From NCBI GenBank assembly GCA_905235115.1, contig CAJOKT010000012.1, forward strand, positions 1-62,624: a stretch of 62,624 bases of DNA, written 5' to 3'. The DNA is from an uncultured Peptostreptococcaceae bacterium (lineage in GTDB: Bacteria; Bacillota; Clostridia; Peptostreptococcales; Anaerovoracaceae). Below the pieces are notes generated by a model. It did not search any database and had not been told where the DNA came from. It saw only the letters and a program-made list of their open reading frames with translations. The translations under genes were made by a program, and so were the position numbers. Below are positions 25,076-35,246 of this stretch, piece after piece. Position 1 is the stretch's first letter; the number at the start of each line of letters is the position of its first letter.

Positions 25076-26587
25076 CTAAAGCACATATATGAGAAGCAGA
25101 TTTACTGCGCCCAAAACGGCAGTTCCGATCAGCGTAGGCCATAGGGTCCTGGCATATATGTCAGGCTCGCGTCCCACAGCCTGAGCGGCTGTTGCCCCAA
25201 GAGCCACGGTGGTAGGACCGATGGCCCCTCCGATGGATGCTCCTATGGACTGTACGGCGCAGGTTATAGCCGTGCTGATCCCAAGAGCTGACGCCGCGGT
25301 CTCCTGAAGGTTTCCAAAGATAATGTTTGAGTTGGTATTGCTCCCTGTGACGAATGCCCCCAGGAGCCCGATGAAGGGTGCAACGAAGGGGTAAAAGCCT
25401 TTTGTCACACTGGCCAGGAACACTGCCAGGTTGTTGATCATCCCGGCGTCCATCATGATCTGGGCTGTTATCAGAAGAAGCACCAGGGTGATGGTGGTGG
25501 ATGTGCACTTCCTGACGGTGTTTTGAATTATTTTTTTTGCGGTCTTCCCGTCCAGAGCCCCCCTCTTAACGAAGACGAAGCCGCTTATGAGAGACGACAT
25601 CAGTATTATTGAGAAGGGGTATTTGAGAACATTGAATGACACGTATGCTTCTTCGGCTGGCACTTCTGTTCCGGTACCACTTATGTATCCCGGAAAATCC
25701 AGGGTGATCTTCAGCTTCGGACTGATGATGAAAAACGCCACCGACAGCACGATTATGAGAAAATATGGCAGGAAGGCCTCGAAAAGGTTCAGCTTCGAGC
25801 GGTATAACTCGGGTTTTTTGCCATGGGTCCTGATGCCGTTCACCGCAAGGAGAGTCACTATTCCCACACTTCCCGAAAGAAGCCCCATGACAGATGTCAT
25901 TCCTGTCCGGGCCAGGATGACCAGGGATATGCCCATGGTCACAGAGGCCGCAAGAAGGTATGCGAAACCCTGCCGGATGCCTTTAAGCCCGTCATAGATG
26001 AAGAGCACCGCAAGTCCGGTGACCACCATTCCGACGATTCCGAACACCGCCATGTACCTGACGATATCCAGTATGTGAGTGTTTGTCACCATATCGATGG
26101 CTGAAATGGAGGATCCCATGGAACCGAAGCTGATGGCCCAGGAATGACCCACCAGCACCGCCGCAGCGGACATGAGGGGATCGAAGCCCATGCAGATCAG
26201 TATGGGAGTGGCCACTATCACAGGGACGCCGAAACCGGCGATGCCCTGAAGGAACGCGGAAAACACCCAGCTTATGAGAAGGAACTGGAGAAGCTTGTCC
26301 TCGATGGTCCTTTCGATGTTCTTGTTGATCACGTCCAGCGCACCGGTCTCCTTTTCCAGATTGTAAAGGAAGATCGCGCCCCAGATTATGAATATGACGA
26401 ACAGGGCAAGTCCGAATCCCTTTCCCATGGCTATGGTCAGTCCCTTCACCCCGGGCCTGAATAACACAAGGCTGAAGCATACCGCTGATATCAGCGCCAC
26501 GGCGCCGGCCCTCATAGCAGAAAGCTTCAGGCCAAGAAGGCACACCAAAAGTATCAAGATGGGAAGAAACGATAGAATGGTCTGCAT
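25076..26587 (-). CDS. LctP-family (L-lactate permease type) transporter
   Basis: An integral membrane carrier of 503 aa with 12 or more hydrophobic helices. The family hallmarks are FGVPVIVATPILICMGFDP (about residues 118-136), VLVGHSWAISFGSMG, and GAFVTGSNTNSNIIFG near residue 405. Known members move lactate or glycolate with protons; the substrate here is open. It follows the amidohydrolase gene by 1 bp (GGAGG lies in the end of that gene) and precedes a small membrane protein. In this operon it may export or import a product of the amidohydrolase, which is inference. Confidence 0.9.
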   Translation of the reverse strand: MQTILSFLPILILLVCLLGLKLSAMRAGAVALISAVCFSLVLFRPGVKGLTIAMGKGFGLALFVIFIIWGAIFLYNLEKETGALDVINKNIERTIEDKLLQFLLISWVFSAFLQGIAGFGVPVIVATPILICMGFDPLMSAAAVLVGHSWAISFGSMGSSISAIDMVTNTHILDIVRYMAVFGIVGMVVTGLAVLFIYDGLKGIRQGFAYLLAASVTMGISLVILARTGMTSVMGLLSGSVGIVTLLAVNGIRTHGKKPELYRSKLNLFEAFLPYFLIIVLSVAFFIISPKLKITLDFPGYISGTGTEVPAEEAYVSFNVLKYPFSIILMSSLISGFVFVKRGALDGKTAKKIIQNTVRKCTSTTITLVLLLITAQIMMDAGMINNLAVFLASVTKGFYPFVAPFIGLLGAFVTGSNTNSNIIFGNLQETAASALGISTAITCAVQSIGASIGGAIGPTTVALGATAAQAVGREPDIYARTLWPTLIGTAVLGAVNLLLIYVL

Positions 26588-26588
26588 A

Positions 26589-27845
26589 TCAGAAAGAGCT
26601 ATCCTCCATTATGTTTTTAACGACCTTGCCTCTGATCATGACCAATTCCACATGGACTGCCTCAGAAAGATATTCGATGTTTTCCACAGGTTGTTTGGGG
26701 GTCACGATCAGATCGGCATTGTAGCCTTCCCTGATGTATCCCTGAACGTCTGCTTTTCCAAGGGCATCGGCTGCGTTGGATGTAAGACAGTCGAAGACCA
26801 TCTTTGAAGGCATTCCGCCATCCCTCATGCTGAGGATCTCAAGGCCGTTCTCGCCATGCTTAAGGGCGTTGATGGAGTCTGTACCGTAGGCCATCTTGAC
26901 TCCGGTCCTGATGGCGGACCTGAAGGCGTTGTGGTGGTCTTCCACCAGAAGCGATGCCTTCTTGGCCTCTTCCTTGTCGTCGCTGTTCACCAGCACGTCC
27001 ACAACACGCATCGTGGGGATCAGGTAGAGACCTTTATCCACCATCATCTCGCAAAGGTCATCGGTTAGTCCGCAGCCGTGCTCTATGGTGTCGATGCCGG
27101 CCTGAATGCATCTGACTGATGCTTCCCTGCAGTGGGTGTGGGCAGCCACCTTGCGCTTCAAAGCGTGAGCCTCTGACACGATGGCGCTAAGTTCCCCCAC
27201 GGTGAAGTTGGGCCAGTCCGGCTCGTCTCCTGAAGAGCCCATGCCGCCGGAGGCCATGACCTTGATGAAGTCCGCCCCGTTTCTTACTTTTTCTCTCACG
27301 CCTTCAACGCACTCCCAGGGACCGTTGAATGTCCTCTCTCCCATTCCGTACTCCGGAAGCCTTCTAAGCTTCTGGGGATAGGAAAGGTCTCCATGGCCTG
27401 CGGTCATGGTTATGAACCCGGCACAGGCGATGATGTTTGGCCCCACTGCCACGTCATGGTAAATGGCTTCTCTCACCGCCACATCTTCCGGGGTGTAGTA
27501 GGTCACATGACCGCAGTTTCTCACGGTGGTGAATCCTGCCATAAGGGTCAGCTGAGCGTTCCTTAAGAAGTGCAGAGCCTTTTCGGGGGAAGGAGTAAGC
27601 ATCCTCCAGAGTTTCCCGTTGACTCCGGACTTGTTGATCCCGGTCTCAGCGTTTAGGTGGGTGTGCATGTCCACCATTCCGGGCATGAGCCACCTGCCTT
27701 TCAGATCGTATGTCTCATCCGCCTCAGGGAGGCTGTCGGTCTGTCCGAAGATCTCCCGGATCTTCCCGTCCTCCACCAGAACGTTTTTGTTCAGTTCCTC
27801 CCGGTCGCTGTCGATGATGTTGGCGTTTTTAAACAGTATCTTCAT
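26589..27845 (-). CDS. Metal-dependent amidohydrolase (prolidase-like)
   Basis: A cytoplasmic hydrolase of 418 aa from the amidohydrolase superfamily. Visible metal ligands: HTH in MVDMHTHLN (His61, His63), the bridging Lys in FIKVMASGG (about 195), His in AAHTHC (about 236), His in TIEHGC (about 256) and Asp in YGTDS (about 321). This set matches the Xaa-Pro/Xaa-Arg dipeptidase and imidazolonepropionase-like branch. GAAGGTGA precedes the ATG by 6 nt. It lies between TRAP permease and LctP genes, so its substrate is probably the imported solute, such as an N-acyl amino acid or dipeptide. Substrate is not determinable here. Confidence 0.9.
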   Translation of the reverse strand: MKILFKNANIIDSDREELNKNVLVEDGKIREIFGQTDSLPEADETYDLKGRWLMPGMVDMHTHLNAETGINKSGVNGKLWRMLTPSPEKALHFLRNAQLTLMAGFTTVRNCGHVTYYTPEDVAVREAIYHDVAVGPNIIACAGFITMTAGHGDLSYPQKLRRLPEYGMGERTFNGPWECVEGVREKVRNGADFIKVMASGGMGSSGDEPDWPNFTVGELSAIVSEAHALKRKVAAHTHCREASVRCIQAGIDTIEHGCGLTDDLCEMMVDKGLYLIPTMRVVDVLVNSDDKEEAKKASLLVEDHHNAFRSAIRTGVKMAYGTDSINALKHGENGLEILSMRDGGMPSKMVFDCLTSNAADALGKADVQGYIREGYNADLIVTPKQPVENIEYLSEAVHVELVMIRGKVVKNIMEDSSF

Positions 27846-27858
27846 CTTTCGTCACCTT

Positions 27859-29883
27859 CTATGAATGCTTCTGCTGGTTTCCGAATACCATCCTGTCAAC
27901 AAGGATAGCTACAACTCCCAGACCCGCTGCTATCAACGAAATGATATAGTTGGGGAATACCATTCCCACGCCTGCAGCCGCGCAGAGTATCCTGGATACG
28001 AAGTTTATCTTATGTCTGATAAATCCTTCTAATGCATAGTCAATGAACATGACACCCACAGCTGCGGTGACGAAGTTTATCAGGATCTCCGGCACGGAGC
28101 CCTGCCCTATAAGCGAAGGATTTATTACGAAGAAGTATGGCACCAGGAACCCCGGAAGTGCCAGCCGGAAGGCGGCCAGACCTGTCTTCATGGGATTGGA
28201 TCCCGCAATACCTGCGGCCGCGAATGCCGCAAGGGACACGGGCGGCGTAAGAGTGCCTATGATGGCGAAGTGGAATATGAACAGATGCGCCGCGATGGGG
28301 ACTGCACCCATGTTGATCAGTGCCGGCGCGCACAGCACTGCGAGAAGAGTATATGTGGCCGGTGTCACAAGACCCGTACCGAGAAGCAAAGCAGCCAGCT
28401 GAGTCAGCATGAGTCCGAACACCAGGTTGCCTCCCGCGAACTCAGTGATGATGGATCCGACTTTCTGTCCAAGCCCGGTCATTGCCAGTGTGGCAACGAT
28501 GACTCCTGCAGAGGCGCAGGCAGTTGATACTGATACCATGGACTTAAGCGCGATCCTGCATACCTTTCCCAAGCCGTTCAGAGAAAGTCTGGTCTCCTTC
28601 TTGAGCATGGTTACCACGAACAGTGCCAGAGTGGAGTAGATGGCCGAAAGAAGTGCGGAATAATGCATTGCCATAAGTCCTATGAGTATGGCAAGAGGTA
28701 ATATCAGGAACAGAGCAGCCTTGAAAGATACCCAGAGTTTGGGCAGATACTCCCGGTCGATGCCGACCAGGCCCTCCTTGACCGATCTGATGTGTACTGA
28801 GTTGAACAGCGATACATAGTACAGGATCGCCGGTATTACAGCGGCAACAGCGATCTCCCAGTAGCTTTTATCAAGCATTTCAGCTATGAGGAAGGCCGTA
28901 GCCCCCAGGACAGGCGGGGTGATGGAACCTCCCGCCGAGGAGCAGGCTTCCACCGACCCTGCGTAGGTGGGTTCGAATCCCATCATCTTCATGAGGGGAA
29001 TAGTAAGGGAACCTGTGGCGGTAACGTTTGCCACCGTTGATCCGGACACCATGCCCATCATGGCGGAAGAGATGACCGCTACCTTTGCCGGACCTCCTGA
29101 GAATCCTCCGGCAAGGGCAAAGGCCAGTCTCATGAAGTACTGAAGCGCGCCGCTGACCTGCAGGAGCGCTGAGAATATCATGAAGGCCGCGATCTCAACC
29201 GCGGCGGTGCCCAGGGTAGAACTGAAAAGTCCCTCTGTTCCCACGCAGATCATGTTGATGACCCGGGTGAATGAATATCCCTTATGGGCCAGAGCTCCGG
29301 GGAAGTGACTCCCGAGAAGACAGTAGACAATGGCCAGCGCCGCAATGAACACCATGGGGATACCTATGGATCTTCTCGTAGCTTCCAGCACCATTACCAC
29401 CAGTGTGACCAGAAAGATCATGTCCACTGTGCTCAGAGAATAGCTGTAGAAATCCTTCCAGTGAATCAGGGCATATATGGCCGAAACAAGACCCAGCACA
29501 GTGCATATGGCATTGAATATCATTTCCGGCTTGCTGCCTTCCTTGAATATCTTGGAGGGATAGATCAAGGGGCATACCATGAGTATCACGGCCACATGGG
29601 ATATCCTGTGGAACAATATGGTAGGCATCCCGAAGAATGCGATGTATATCGTATAGAGGACCACCACCACGGATGCTGCTGAAAACAGTATCCGGGTGAA
29701 TTTGGTATCAAGGCCTCTTAAGACCACATCTCCTACCCTTCCCAGAGAGCCGTCATTCAATTTTTCAAGGATAAGCTGATTTCGGCTTTTGGAATCCAGT
29801 TCTTCAGGAACCTCGACTGTGGCAGCAGCTTCACCGTCGTTTTCGGCGATCACAGCTTCTTCCATTTTCTTTTTGAAGTTCAT
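27859..29883 (-). CDS. TRAP transporter permease, fused DctQ-DctM type (TAXI system)
   Basis: The membrane part of a TAXI-type TRAP importer, 674 aa. After a soluble N-terminus of about 60 residues there are about four helices of the small DctQ-like part and then the large DctM part, with typical glycine-rich signatures (GGFSGGPAKVAVISSAMMGMVSG, GSITPPVLGATAFLIAE, FHFAIIGTLTPPVSLAAFAAA). Driven by a cation gradient and fed by the TAXI binding protein encoded just upstream on the same strand. The amidohydrolase starts 13 bp after its stop. Confidence 0.93.
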   Translation of the reverse strand: MNFKKKMEEAVIAENDGEAAATVEVPEELDSKSRNQLILEKLNDGSLGRVGDVVLRGLDTKFTRILFSAASVVVVLYTIYIAFFGMPTILFHRISHVAVILMVCPLIYPSKIFKEGSKPEMIFNAICTVLGLVSAIYALIHWKDFYSYSLSTVDMIFLVTLVVMVLEATRRSIGIPMVFIAALAIVYCLLGSHFPGALAHKGYSFTRVINMICVGTEGLFSSTLGTAAVEIAAFMIFSALLQVSGALQYFMRLAFALAGGFSGGPAKVAVISSAMMGMVSGSTVANVTATGSLTIPLMKMMGFEPTYAGSVEACSSAGGSITPPVLGATAFLIAEMLDKSYWEIAVAAVIPAILYYVSLFNSVHIRSVKEGLVGIDREYLPKLWVSFKAALFLILPLAILIGLMAMHYSALLSAIYSTLALFVVTMLKKETRLSLNGLGKVCRIALKSMVSVSTACASAGVIVATLAMTGLGQKVGSIITEFAGGNLVFGLMLTQLAALLLGTGLVTPATYTLLAVLCAPALINMGAVPIAAHLFIFHFAIIGTLTPPVSLAAFAAAGIAGSNPMKTGLAAFRLALPGFLVPYFFVINPSLIGQGSVPEILINFVTAAVGVMFIDYALEGFIRHKINFVSRILCAAAGVGMVFPNYIISLIAAGLGVVAILVDRMVFGNQQKHS

Positions 29884-29965
29884 TGCTTTCTCCCATATAT
29901 TCGTTTGGGTGGCCGGAACCGACCACCCAATTCATACTTGTTGCGTATCGTCGGCTGCAGATCAG

Positions 29966-30976
29966 TTATGCAACTCCCTGCTCCTTAAAGTACCTGAGCG
30001 CGCCGGGATGAAGCGGAATGCCTGTGCCCTTGGCAGCCTCTTCAAGAGTGATGACTGAGAACTCAGCCTTTACTTCACGTACCTTGTCAAGGTTCTCAAA
30101 GACGTACTTGGTCATGTTGTAGACCAGATCTTCGTCCATGTCGCTGGATACGATAACTACGTGCTTCATGGCTACTGTGGGATATGACTCGGCGCCCATG
30201 ATCATGGCGGGCATATCAGACTGTTCCATGTTCTTGATGATGAACTCAGGATATTCTGTAAGGCAGGCATCGATGGCTTCCTGGTCCATGGGAACGAATA
30301 CCGTTTCTCTGGACTCGGTCAGGGACAGAACTGCGGATACCTTGGGTGCGCCGGTGCCGATATAGGCATCGATCTGTCCGTCCGCGATGGCTGTGCAGGC
30401 ATCGCTCATTCCGAGATATTCGATCTTTACCTTGGAGATATCAACCCCCTCTGCTGGGAAGAAAATATTCTCCGCAAGGTAAGCGTCATTGGAACCGTAG
30501 GATCCGATGGCAACTGTTTTGCCCTCGAAATCCTTCCATGTCTGGATCCCGGAAGCCTTGGAAGCTACGGAATATGTGATCCCATAGTGAGCTGTGAACC
30601 ATGCGCTTACATTGGTAACAGGCTCAGGGAAGTCAGGTGTCCTGGCTTCTGCAGCATCAAGGCATACGTTTGATGACGCGATGCCCAGTTCCCTCTCTCC
30701 GGAAGCGATTGCTTTGATGTTTCCAACTGATCCCAGCGATTCCTGAACCGGTGTGATGTAGACCTGGTCACCCATGTTGTCATTGACGATGCTTGCGATG
30801 GCTGTACCCAGCATCATGTACCCGCCGGTAGCTCCCATGGTCCCCATGGTGAGCTGCTGGGGTTCTGCCGGGGGTTCTTCGGAACCACCGCCGCTGTTGG
30901 ATCCACCGCATCCTGCCATGAATACGAATACCATGCACAGTGCGAGGACAACAGCTAATACTTTCTTCATGTTCAT
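29966..30976 (-). CDS. TAXI-family TRAP solute-binding lipoprotein
   Basis: A binding protein of 336 aa anchored at the outer face of the membrane. The signal peptide ends in a lipobox FMAG-C (Cys23), followed by a Gly/Ser/Pro linker. The mature part has the TAXI landmarks: TMGATGGYMMLGTAIASIV, ELGIASSNV and GMSDACTAIADGQIDAYIGTGAPK. TAXI proteins are best known for carboxylates such as glutamate or 2-oxoglutarate. GGAGG lies 6 nt before ATG 30976. It is the first gene of the operon and is divergent from the LysR gene. Confidence 0.95.
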   Translation of the reverse strand: MNMKKVLAVVLALCMVFVFMAGCGGSNSGGGSEEPPAEPQQLTMGTMGATGGYMMLGTAIASIVNDNMGDQVYITPVQESLGSVGNIKAIASGERELGIASSNVCLDAAEARTPDFPEPVTNVSAWFTAHYGITYSVASKASGIQTWKDFEGKTVAIGSYGSNDAYLAENIFFPAEGVDISKVKIEYLGMSDACTAIADGQIDAYIGTGAPKVSAVLSLTESRETVFVPMDQEAIDACLTEYPEFIIKNMEQSDMPAMIMGAESYPTVAMKHVVIVSSDMDEDLVYNMTKYVFENLDKVREVKAEFSVITLEEAAKGTGIPLHPGALRYFKEQGVA

Positions 30977-31218
30977 TATTATCCTCCTAAAAAACTATTC
31001 GCTTTAACGCGCTAATTGATAGTAATATTCTAATCCTCCTCGTTGTATTTGAATAATATAATAAACATATATGGTTATAGCGTTTTTCAATAATTATTTA
31101 CTTTTTTGCATCTCTATAGTATAGGTAAAATGTCATAAGAAACAAATACGTGCCATCATCTGCCGTACATATCGGGGCTTTTCGCTATAGTCCGGCCCAT
31201 AGTATAGGATTTATCAAT
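30977..31218. promoter_or_regulatory. Divergent control region between TAXI operon and LysR gene
   Basis: A 242-bp AT-rich stretch without a gene. ATAAACATATATGGTTAT at 31061-31078 is an imperfect palindrome of the ATAA-N10-TTAT kind that LysR proteins often bind. TATAGTATAGGT near 31117 could supply a plus-strand -10. Assignment is tentative. Confidence 0.4.
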
Positions 31219-32091
31219 ATGGATACTTATTCGCTGACCAACTTTCTTCACATTTGTGAATACGGTTCCATCAACAAAGCCGCCAAAGCCATTCATATAT
31301 CTCAGCCTTCTCTGACCCATCAGGTGCAGATGCTGGAGACGGAACTTCAGGCCAAGCTTTTTGAACGGTCCGCCTCAGGGGTGACCATAACCCCCGAGGG
31401 GGTCATACTTAAGGAAAGAGCTGAGCAGATACTGGCTCTTGAGGAACTCCTCAGAAAAGAACTCTCCCATGCCGGCACAAACACCCGGATCGCCTGCTTC
31501 GGTGCCACCACCTCCTCTATAGGCCTTGCCACCGACATGATACTTTCCTACGGCAAGACCGATGAGATATCTGTGGACCTGAAGGAACTGAACACATACG
31601 AACTGATCAGCCTTCTTAAGGACGATAAGATCGACTTCGCCTTCCTCAGGACCCCCTTTGAGATGTCCGATGCATTTGTCCTCAAAAAACTCACCAACGA
31701 CTATCTGGTCTCTGTGGGGGAGGGCGGGCTTTTCCCGGACGCGGCGGGGGACGTCTCCCTGGAGACTCTGTCCGGCCTTCCTCTCATCATAAACAGGCGC
31801 TGGCAGGACTACATTAAGTTTTCCTCAGACAAGGATGACATGACCCTGAGCTACAAGTTCCTCTGCGATGACAACCGCACCGCCTACACCATGGCACAAA
31901 AGGGCCTGGGGGTAGCCGTCCTGCCCTTCTCTGAGGTGAAGGATTCCTACGCTTCCCATGGCCTGGAGCTTCATACCATCGACGACAACCGCTTCACCAC
32001 CGGCATCTTCCTGATCTACCGCAAAACACGGAACTTCCCCAGGTACATCAGAGACTTCCTTAACTATGTGGAGAGTTTCGCGATAAACTAG
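31219..32091 (+). CDS. LysR-family transcriptional regulator
   Basis: DNA-binding regulator of 290 aa. The N-terminal winged helix (FLHICEYGSINKAAKAIHISQPSLTHQVQMLE, shown in part) is followed by a substrate-binding domain (about 90-290). The start is ATG 31219 (MDTYSLTNFL), which fits the family; a frame open to 31150 adds 23 residues without support. A weak GGAT precedes it. It is divergent from the TAXI/TRAP/amidohydrolase operon, the classic place for its own target, and probably senses the imported compound. Confidence 0.92.
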   Translation: MDTYSLTNFLHICEYGSINKAAKAIHISQPSLTHQVQMLETELQAKLFERSASGVTITPEGVILKERAEQILALEELLRKELSHAGTNTRIACFGATTSSIGLATDMILSYGKTDEISVDLKELNTYELISLLKDDKIDFAFLRTPFEMSDAFVLKKLTNDYLVSVGEGGLFPDAAGDVSLETLSGLPLIINRRWQDYIKFSSDKDDMTLSYKFLCDDNRTAYTMAQKGLGVAVLPFSEVKDSYASHGLELHTIDDNRFTTGIFLIYRKTRNFPRYIRDFLNYVESFAIN

Positions 32092-32096
32092 AGCAT

Positions 32097-32140
32097 AAAA
32101 AAACCTCAGCAGGATCTCCCTTGCTGAGGTGATATTATTT
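32097..32140. terminator. Bidirectional terminator between LysR and DUF1846 genes
   Basis: CCTCAGCA / TGCTGAGG with a 10-nt loop (32104-32129), preceded by an A run and followed by TATTATTTTTTG, so it can serve both convergent genes. Confidence 0.8.
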
Positions 32141-32146
32141 TTTGCC

Positions 32147-33658
32147 CTATTTCAGGTACAGGTTGGTGGTCACGTACTCAGGGTCGCAGGTCACGTCGAT
32201 CCCCATGGACCTTAAGCTTTGCTCGTCGTTGTCTGACAAGATGGCAGTACAGTGGGCCCTGCAGCCGTTGAGCTTGTAAAGCTGCTTCACCGTGCGGTTG
32301 GCGTACAAGTTCATGTCCGCCGAGATGGAGAGGGCCGTCAGGATGTCGTCCACGTTCAGTGATGCCCTGTCATGGTGCAAAACATCCACCTTCAGTTTCT
32401 GGATGTTAGCGAACACGTCCGGGGAGATGACGTACATCTCGTCCGGCAAGCCTTCCAGCTTTTTCACAGCGTTCAGGATGCAGGCGCCGGCGGCCACCAT
32501 CCTTCTGGAGGAGCGGCCGGTAACGATGGACCCATCGGGAAGCTCCATGGCCATCACCACCACGTTAAGATACTTGTCGCTGCAGTTTCTCTTGTACTCG
32601 GCGTAGTCCCTGGCGGGGGCAACGACTTTGCGGTCCAGTTCGGTGGCGTTCACGTCCTTCATGAGAAGTTCGGATCTTTCCAGGGACTTCTCGTCGATCT
32701 TACCCTTCTTGTATGCCACCTTGGCTATGAGGAACCTGCGGATTATCTCCTGTATCGCGGCCTCTCTCACCACTTCGTCATCGGTGATGCAGAAGCCTAC
32801 CCGGTTCACTCCCATGTCCGTGGGACTCTGATATTCGGACTCCCCCGTGATCTCCTCGATGATCCTCTTGATCACGGGGAAGATCTCCAGATCGCGGTTG
32901 TAGTTCACAGCCTTTTCGCCGTAGGCGTCCAGGTGGAAGCTGTCTATCATGTTCACGTCTCTGAGGTCAGCTGTGGCTGCCTCGTAGGCGATGTTTACGG
33001 GATGTTTAAGAGGAAGATTCCATACCGGGAAAGTCTCGAACTTGGCATATCTGGCCTTCCGTCCAAGCTTGTACTCGTGGTAGAGCTGGGAAAGGCATGT
33101 GGCCAGCTTGCCGGAGCCGCCTCCGGGGGCAGTCACCACTACCAGAGGCTTGGTCACCTCTATGTAAGGATTCTTCCCGTAGCCTTCTTCGGATACGATG
33201 GTGTCCACGTCTGTGGGATAGCCCTTGGTGAAAAAGTGCTTGTAAACCTTGATCCCCCTGCGCTCCAGGCGGGCAATGAACTGGTCCACCTGAGGTGACT
33301 GCTCGTATCTGGTCACCACCACGGAGTTTATGGTCAGTCTGTACTTCCTGTATATGTCGATGAGACGCAGGACCTCCAGGTCGTAAGTGATCCCGAAGTC
33401 CTGGCGGGTCTTGGAATTGATGATGTCTCCGGAGTAGATGCAGATGATGATCTCCGCCTGATCCTTCATCTTTTCCAGAAGCTTTATCTTGGCGTTCTCG
33501 TCAAAGCCCGGCAGCACCCTCATGGCGTGCTTGTCGTGGACCAGCTTGCCTCCGAACTCCAGATAGAGCCTCTCGCTGTTTCCGTGGTTGATCCTCTCCA
33601 GAATATACTCGGACTGTTCCACAAGGTATTTTTCAGCATCAAAACCGATTTTTCCCAT
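32147..33658 (-). CDS. DUF1846 family protein
   Basis: A 503-aa cytoplasmic protein of unknown function. It shows the family start ([19 protein letters not shown]), a P-loop-like [21 protein letters not shown] (about residues 178-198) and a C-terminal part with [10 protein letters not shown]. The family is widespread in Bacillota and often annotated only by this domain. The start is ATG 33658, 6 nt after AAGGAG; ATG 33664 overlaps that site. No operon partner is obvious; DUF1934 follows upstream on the same strand after about 70 bp. Confidence 0.9.
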   Translation of the reverse strand: MGKIGFDAEKYLVEQSEYILERINHGNSERLYLEFGGKLVHDKHAMRVLPGFDENAKIKLLEKMKDQAEIIICIYSGDIINSKTRQDFGITYDLEVLRLIDIYRKYRLTINSVVVTRYEQSPQVDQFIARLERRGIKVYKHFFTKGYPTDVDTIVSEEGYGKNPYIEVTKPLVVVTAPGGGSGKLATCLSQLYHEYKLGRKARYAKFETFPVWNLPLKHPVNIAYEAATADLRDVNMIDSFHLDAYGEKAVNYNRDLEIFPVIKRIIEEITGESEYQSPTDMGVNRVGFCITDDEVVREAAIQEIIRRFLIAKVAYKKGKIDEKSLERSELLMKDVNATELDRKVVAPARDYAEYKRNCSDKYLNVVVMAMELPDGSIVTGRSSRRMVAAGACILNAVKKLEGLPDEMYVISPDVFANIQKLKVDVLHHDRASLNVDDILTALSISADMNLYANRTVKQLYKLNGCRAHCTAILSDNDEQSLRSMGIDVTCDPEYVTTNLYLK

Positions 33659-33730
33659 AATCATCTCCTTAGTAGCCGGCCGCGCTTCATGGCCGTTTCA
33701 ACATACAGATGCCCCCGCAGGGCGGGGCCA

Positions 33731-34156
33731 TCACATAAGGTCTATAGTTATCCTGTTTCTGCCTTCGGCCATGCCGTCCAGGGAAACGTCGTATTCCACA
33801 TCCAGGCGGCCTTTGCCGGCTTCCTTGTCCACCAGGTTCCTTACGGCGGTGGTCAGGACCTCGATTCCAAGGGAACCTTCAGGTGTCATATAGCTGGAGG
33901 AGAATCTTTTGCCCTCCTCGAAGTACAGTTCCGACTGGGGACCGTCCTTGCCTATCCTCTTCATCTTAAGCGACTTGTCGTTAAAGCGGAGGGTGGTCTT
34001 AAGACCCTCCATTCCCGATATCTCGCTCTCGTCATATACCAGGTAGCAGTAGCCGTTTCTCTGATAGAGGCGTCCGTCGGTGACGAATTCCATCTGATCC
34101 TCTTCGGAGCCGTCATAGACCTGCTTACCTGTGATTTTTATTGTTATATCTCTCAT
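33731..34156 (-). CDS. DUF1934 domain protein (YwiB-like)
   Basis: A small beta-barrel protein of 141 aa (MRDITIKITGKQ...). The family is related in fold to lipocalin-like barrels and is of unknown function. It overlaps the 3' end of ddl by 32 bp, so it is probably translated by coupling. ATG 34156 and TTG 34162 are both possible starts; AAAGGA is nearer the TTG. Its place next to a cell-wall ligase gene is the only functional clue. Confidence 0.82.
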   Translation of the reverse strand: MRDITIKITGKQVYDGSEEDQMEFVTDGRLYQRNGYCYLVYDESEISGMEGLKTTLRFNDKSLKMKRIGKDGPQSELYFEEGKRFSSSYMTPEGSLGIEVLTTAVRNLVDKEAGKGRLDVEYDVSLDGMAEGRNRITIDLM

Positions 34157-35174
34157 AGCCAAGCTCGATTATCCTTTCTATCACGTCCGGATAGCTGATG
34201 CCCACCGCGCCCATGAGAAGGGGGAACATGCTCCTCTTGGTGAATCCCGGTATGGTGTTGATCTCGTTGAGGAGGATCCTGCCGGTCTTTTTCTCCAGGA
34301 AAAAATCTATCCTGGCGAAGCCTTCTCCGTCTATGGCTTCGTAGGCCTTGACAGCCAGAGCCCTCAGCTCCTCTCTGGTCTGAGGGGGGATCGGCGCCGG
34401 GATCAGCATCTCAGACTTGTCATTTATGTATTTTGCGTTGTAATCATAGAAACCTGCACTGAGGGCGATCTCACCCACCTCTCCTGCGAAGGGCGCCTCG
34501 TTTCCGATGACCGCCACCTCCACGTCTCTCACGTCCAGGGCCTCCTCGATGATGACCCTCTTGTCGTAGCTGAAAGCGATGTCGCAGGCCCTGAAGAACT
34601 CTTCGGGATCCTTCACCTTGGTGATGCCCACGGATGAGCCCATGTTGGCAGGCTTTACGAAGCATGGGTAGCCTATCTCGCCGGCAGTCTCCTGCTCGCT
34701 TTTCTCCGGGTGGGAGAAATATCTCCAGCTGAACAGGGGCTTGTGTTTGCAGATGGGGAAGCCCACCTTGGCAAAAACGTCCTTTGAGGCCAGCTTGTCC
34801 ATGGCCAGAGCCGAAGCCAGCACGCCGCAGCCGCCGTACGGGATGTCCATGGTCTCGAAAAATCCCTGGAGCTTGCCGTCCTCGCAGTAGGGGCCGTGGA
34901 CGATGGGAAGGGCGAAATCGATGGATGTCTTGAGTATTCCCATGTCGAAGTCCTCGGCATACTCCTCCCACCTGCCGTTCTCAAGAAGTTCCTCCGGGGT
35001 GAAAGACTTGGGAATGTTCAGCCTCTTCCAGCCGCCTTCCCTGGTGATCCCCAGGTATACCATGCTGTATTTGTTTTTATCTATCGCCCTTGACACCGAA
35101 GCCGCGGACAAAAGCGATACCTCGTGCTCCGGAGATCTTCCTCCGAAGATCAGGCCGATCTTTTTCTTAGCCAA
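34125..35174 (-). CDS. ddl: D-alanine--D-alanine ligase
   Basis: ATP-dependent formation of D-Ala-D-Ala for peptidoglycan, in the cytoplasm. The 349-aa ATP-grasp protein has the Ddl start (KKIGLIFGGRSPEHEVSLLSA), HGPYCEDGKLQGFFE with the first D-Ala site, and EINTIPGFT with the metal-binding Glu/Asn. The KYIND segment in the omega-loop region fits a D-Ala rather than D-lactate ligase. The start codon is TTG at 35174, with AAAGGA 8 nt upstream. alr, which supplies D-Ala, is elsewhere in the window at 46760. Confidence 0.95.
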   Translation of the reverse strand: MAKKKIGLIFGGRSPEHEVSLLSAASVSRAIDKNKYSMVYLGITREGGWKRLNIPKSFTPEELLENGRWEEYAEDFDMGILKTSIDFALPIVHGPYCEDGKLQGFFETMDIPYGGCGVLASALAMDKLASKDVFAKVGFPICKHKPLFSWRYFSHPEKSEQETAGEIGYPCFVKPANMGSSVGITKVKDPEEFFRACDIAFSYDKRVIIEEALDVRDVEVAVIGNEAPFAGEVGEIALSAGFYDYNAKYINDKSEMLIPAPIPPQTREELRALAVKAYEAIDGEGFARIDFFLEKKTGRILLNEINTIPGFTKRSMFPLLMGAVGISYPDVIERIIELGYERYNNKNHR

Positions 35175-35246
35175 TTTTTCTTTCCTTTACTATATATGCA
35201 GTTCTTGCCGGGTCATTTGGCGGTCGGTCCGCCGCCGTCCCCTTGA

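Noticed and set aside
25076-32091. Integrated element because of clustered transport genes
   Set aside because: It is an ordinary LysR-controlled catabolic operon with normal base composition and no mobility gene or flanking repeat.
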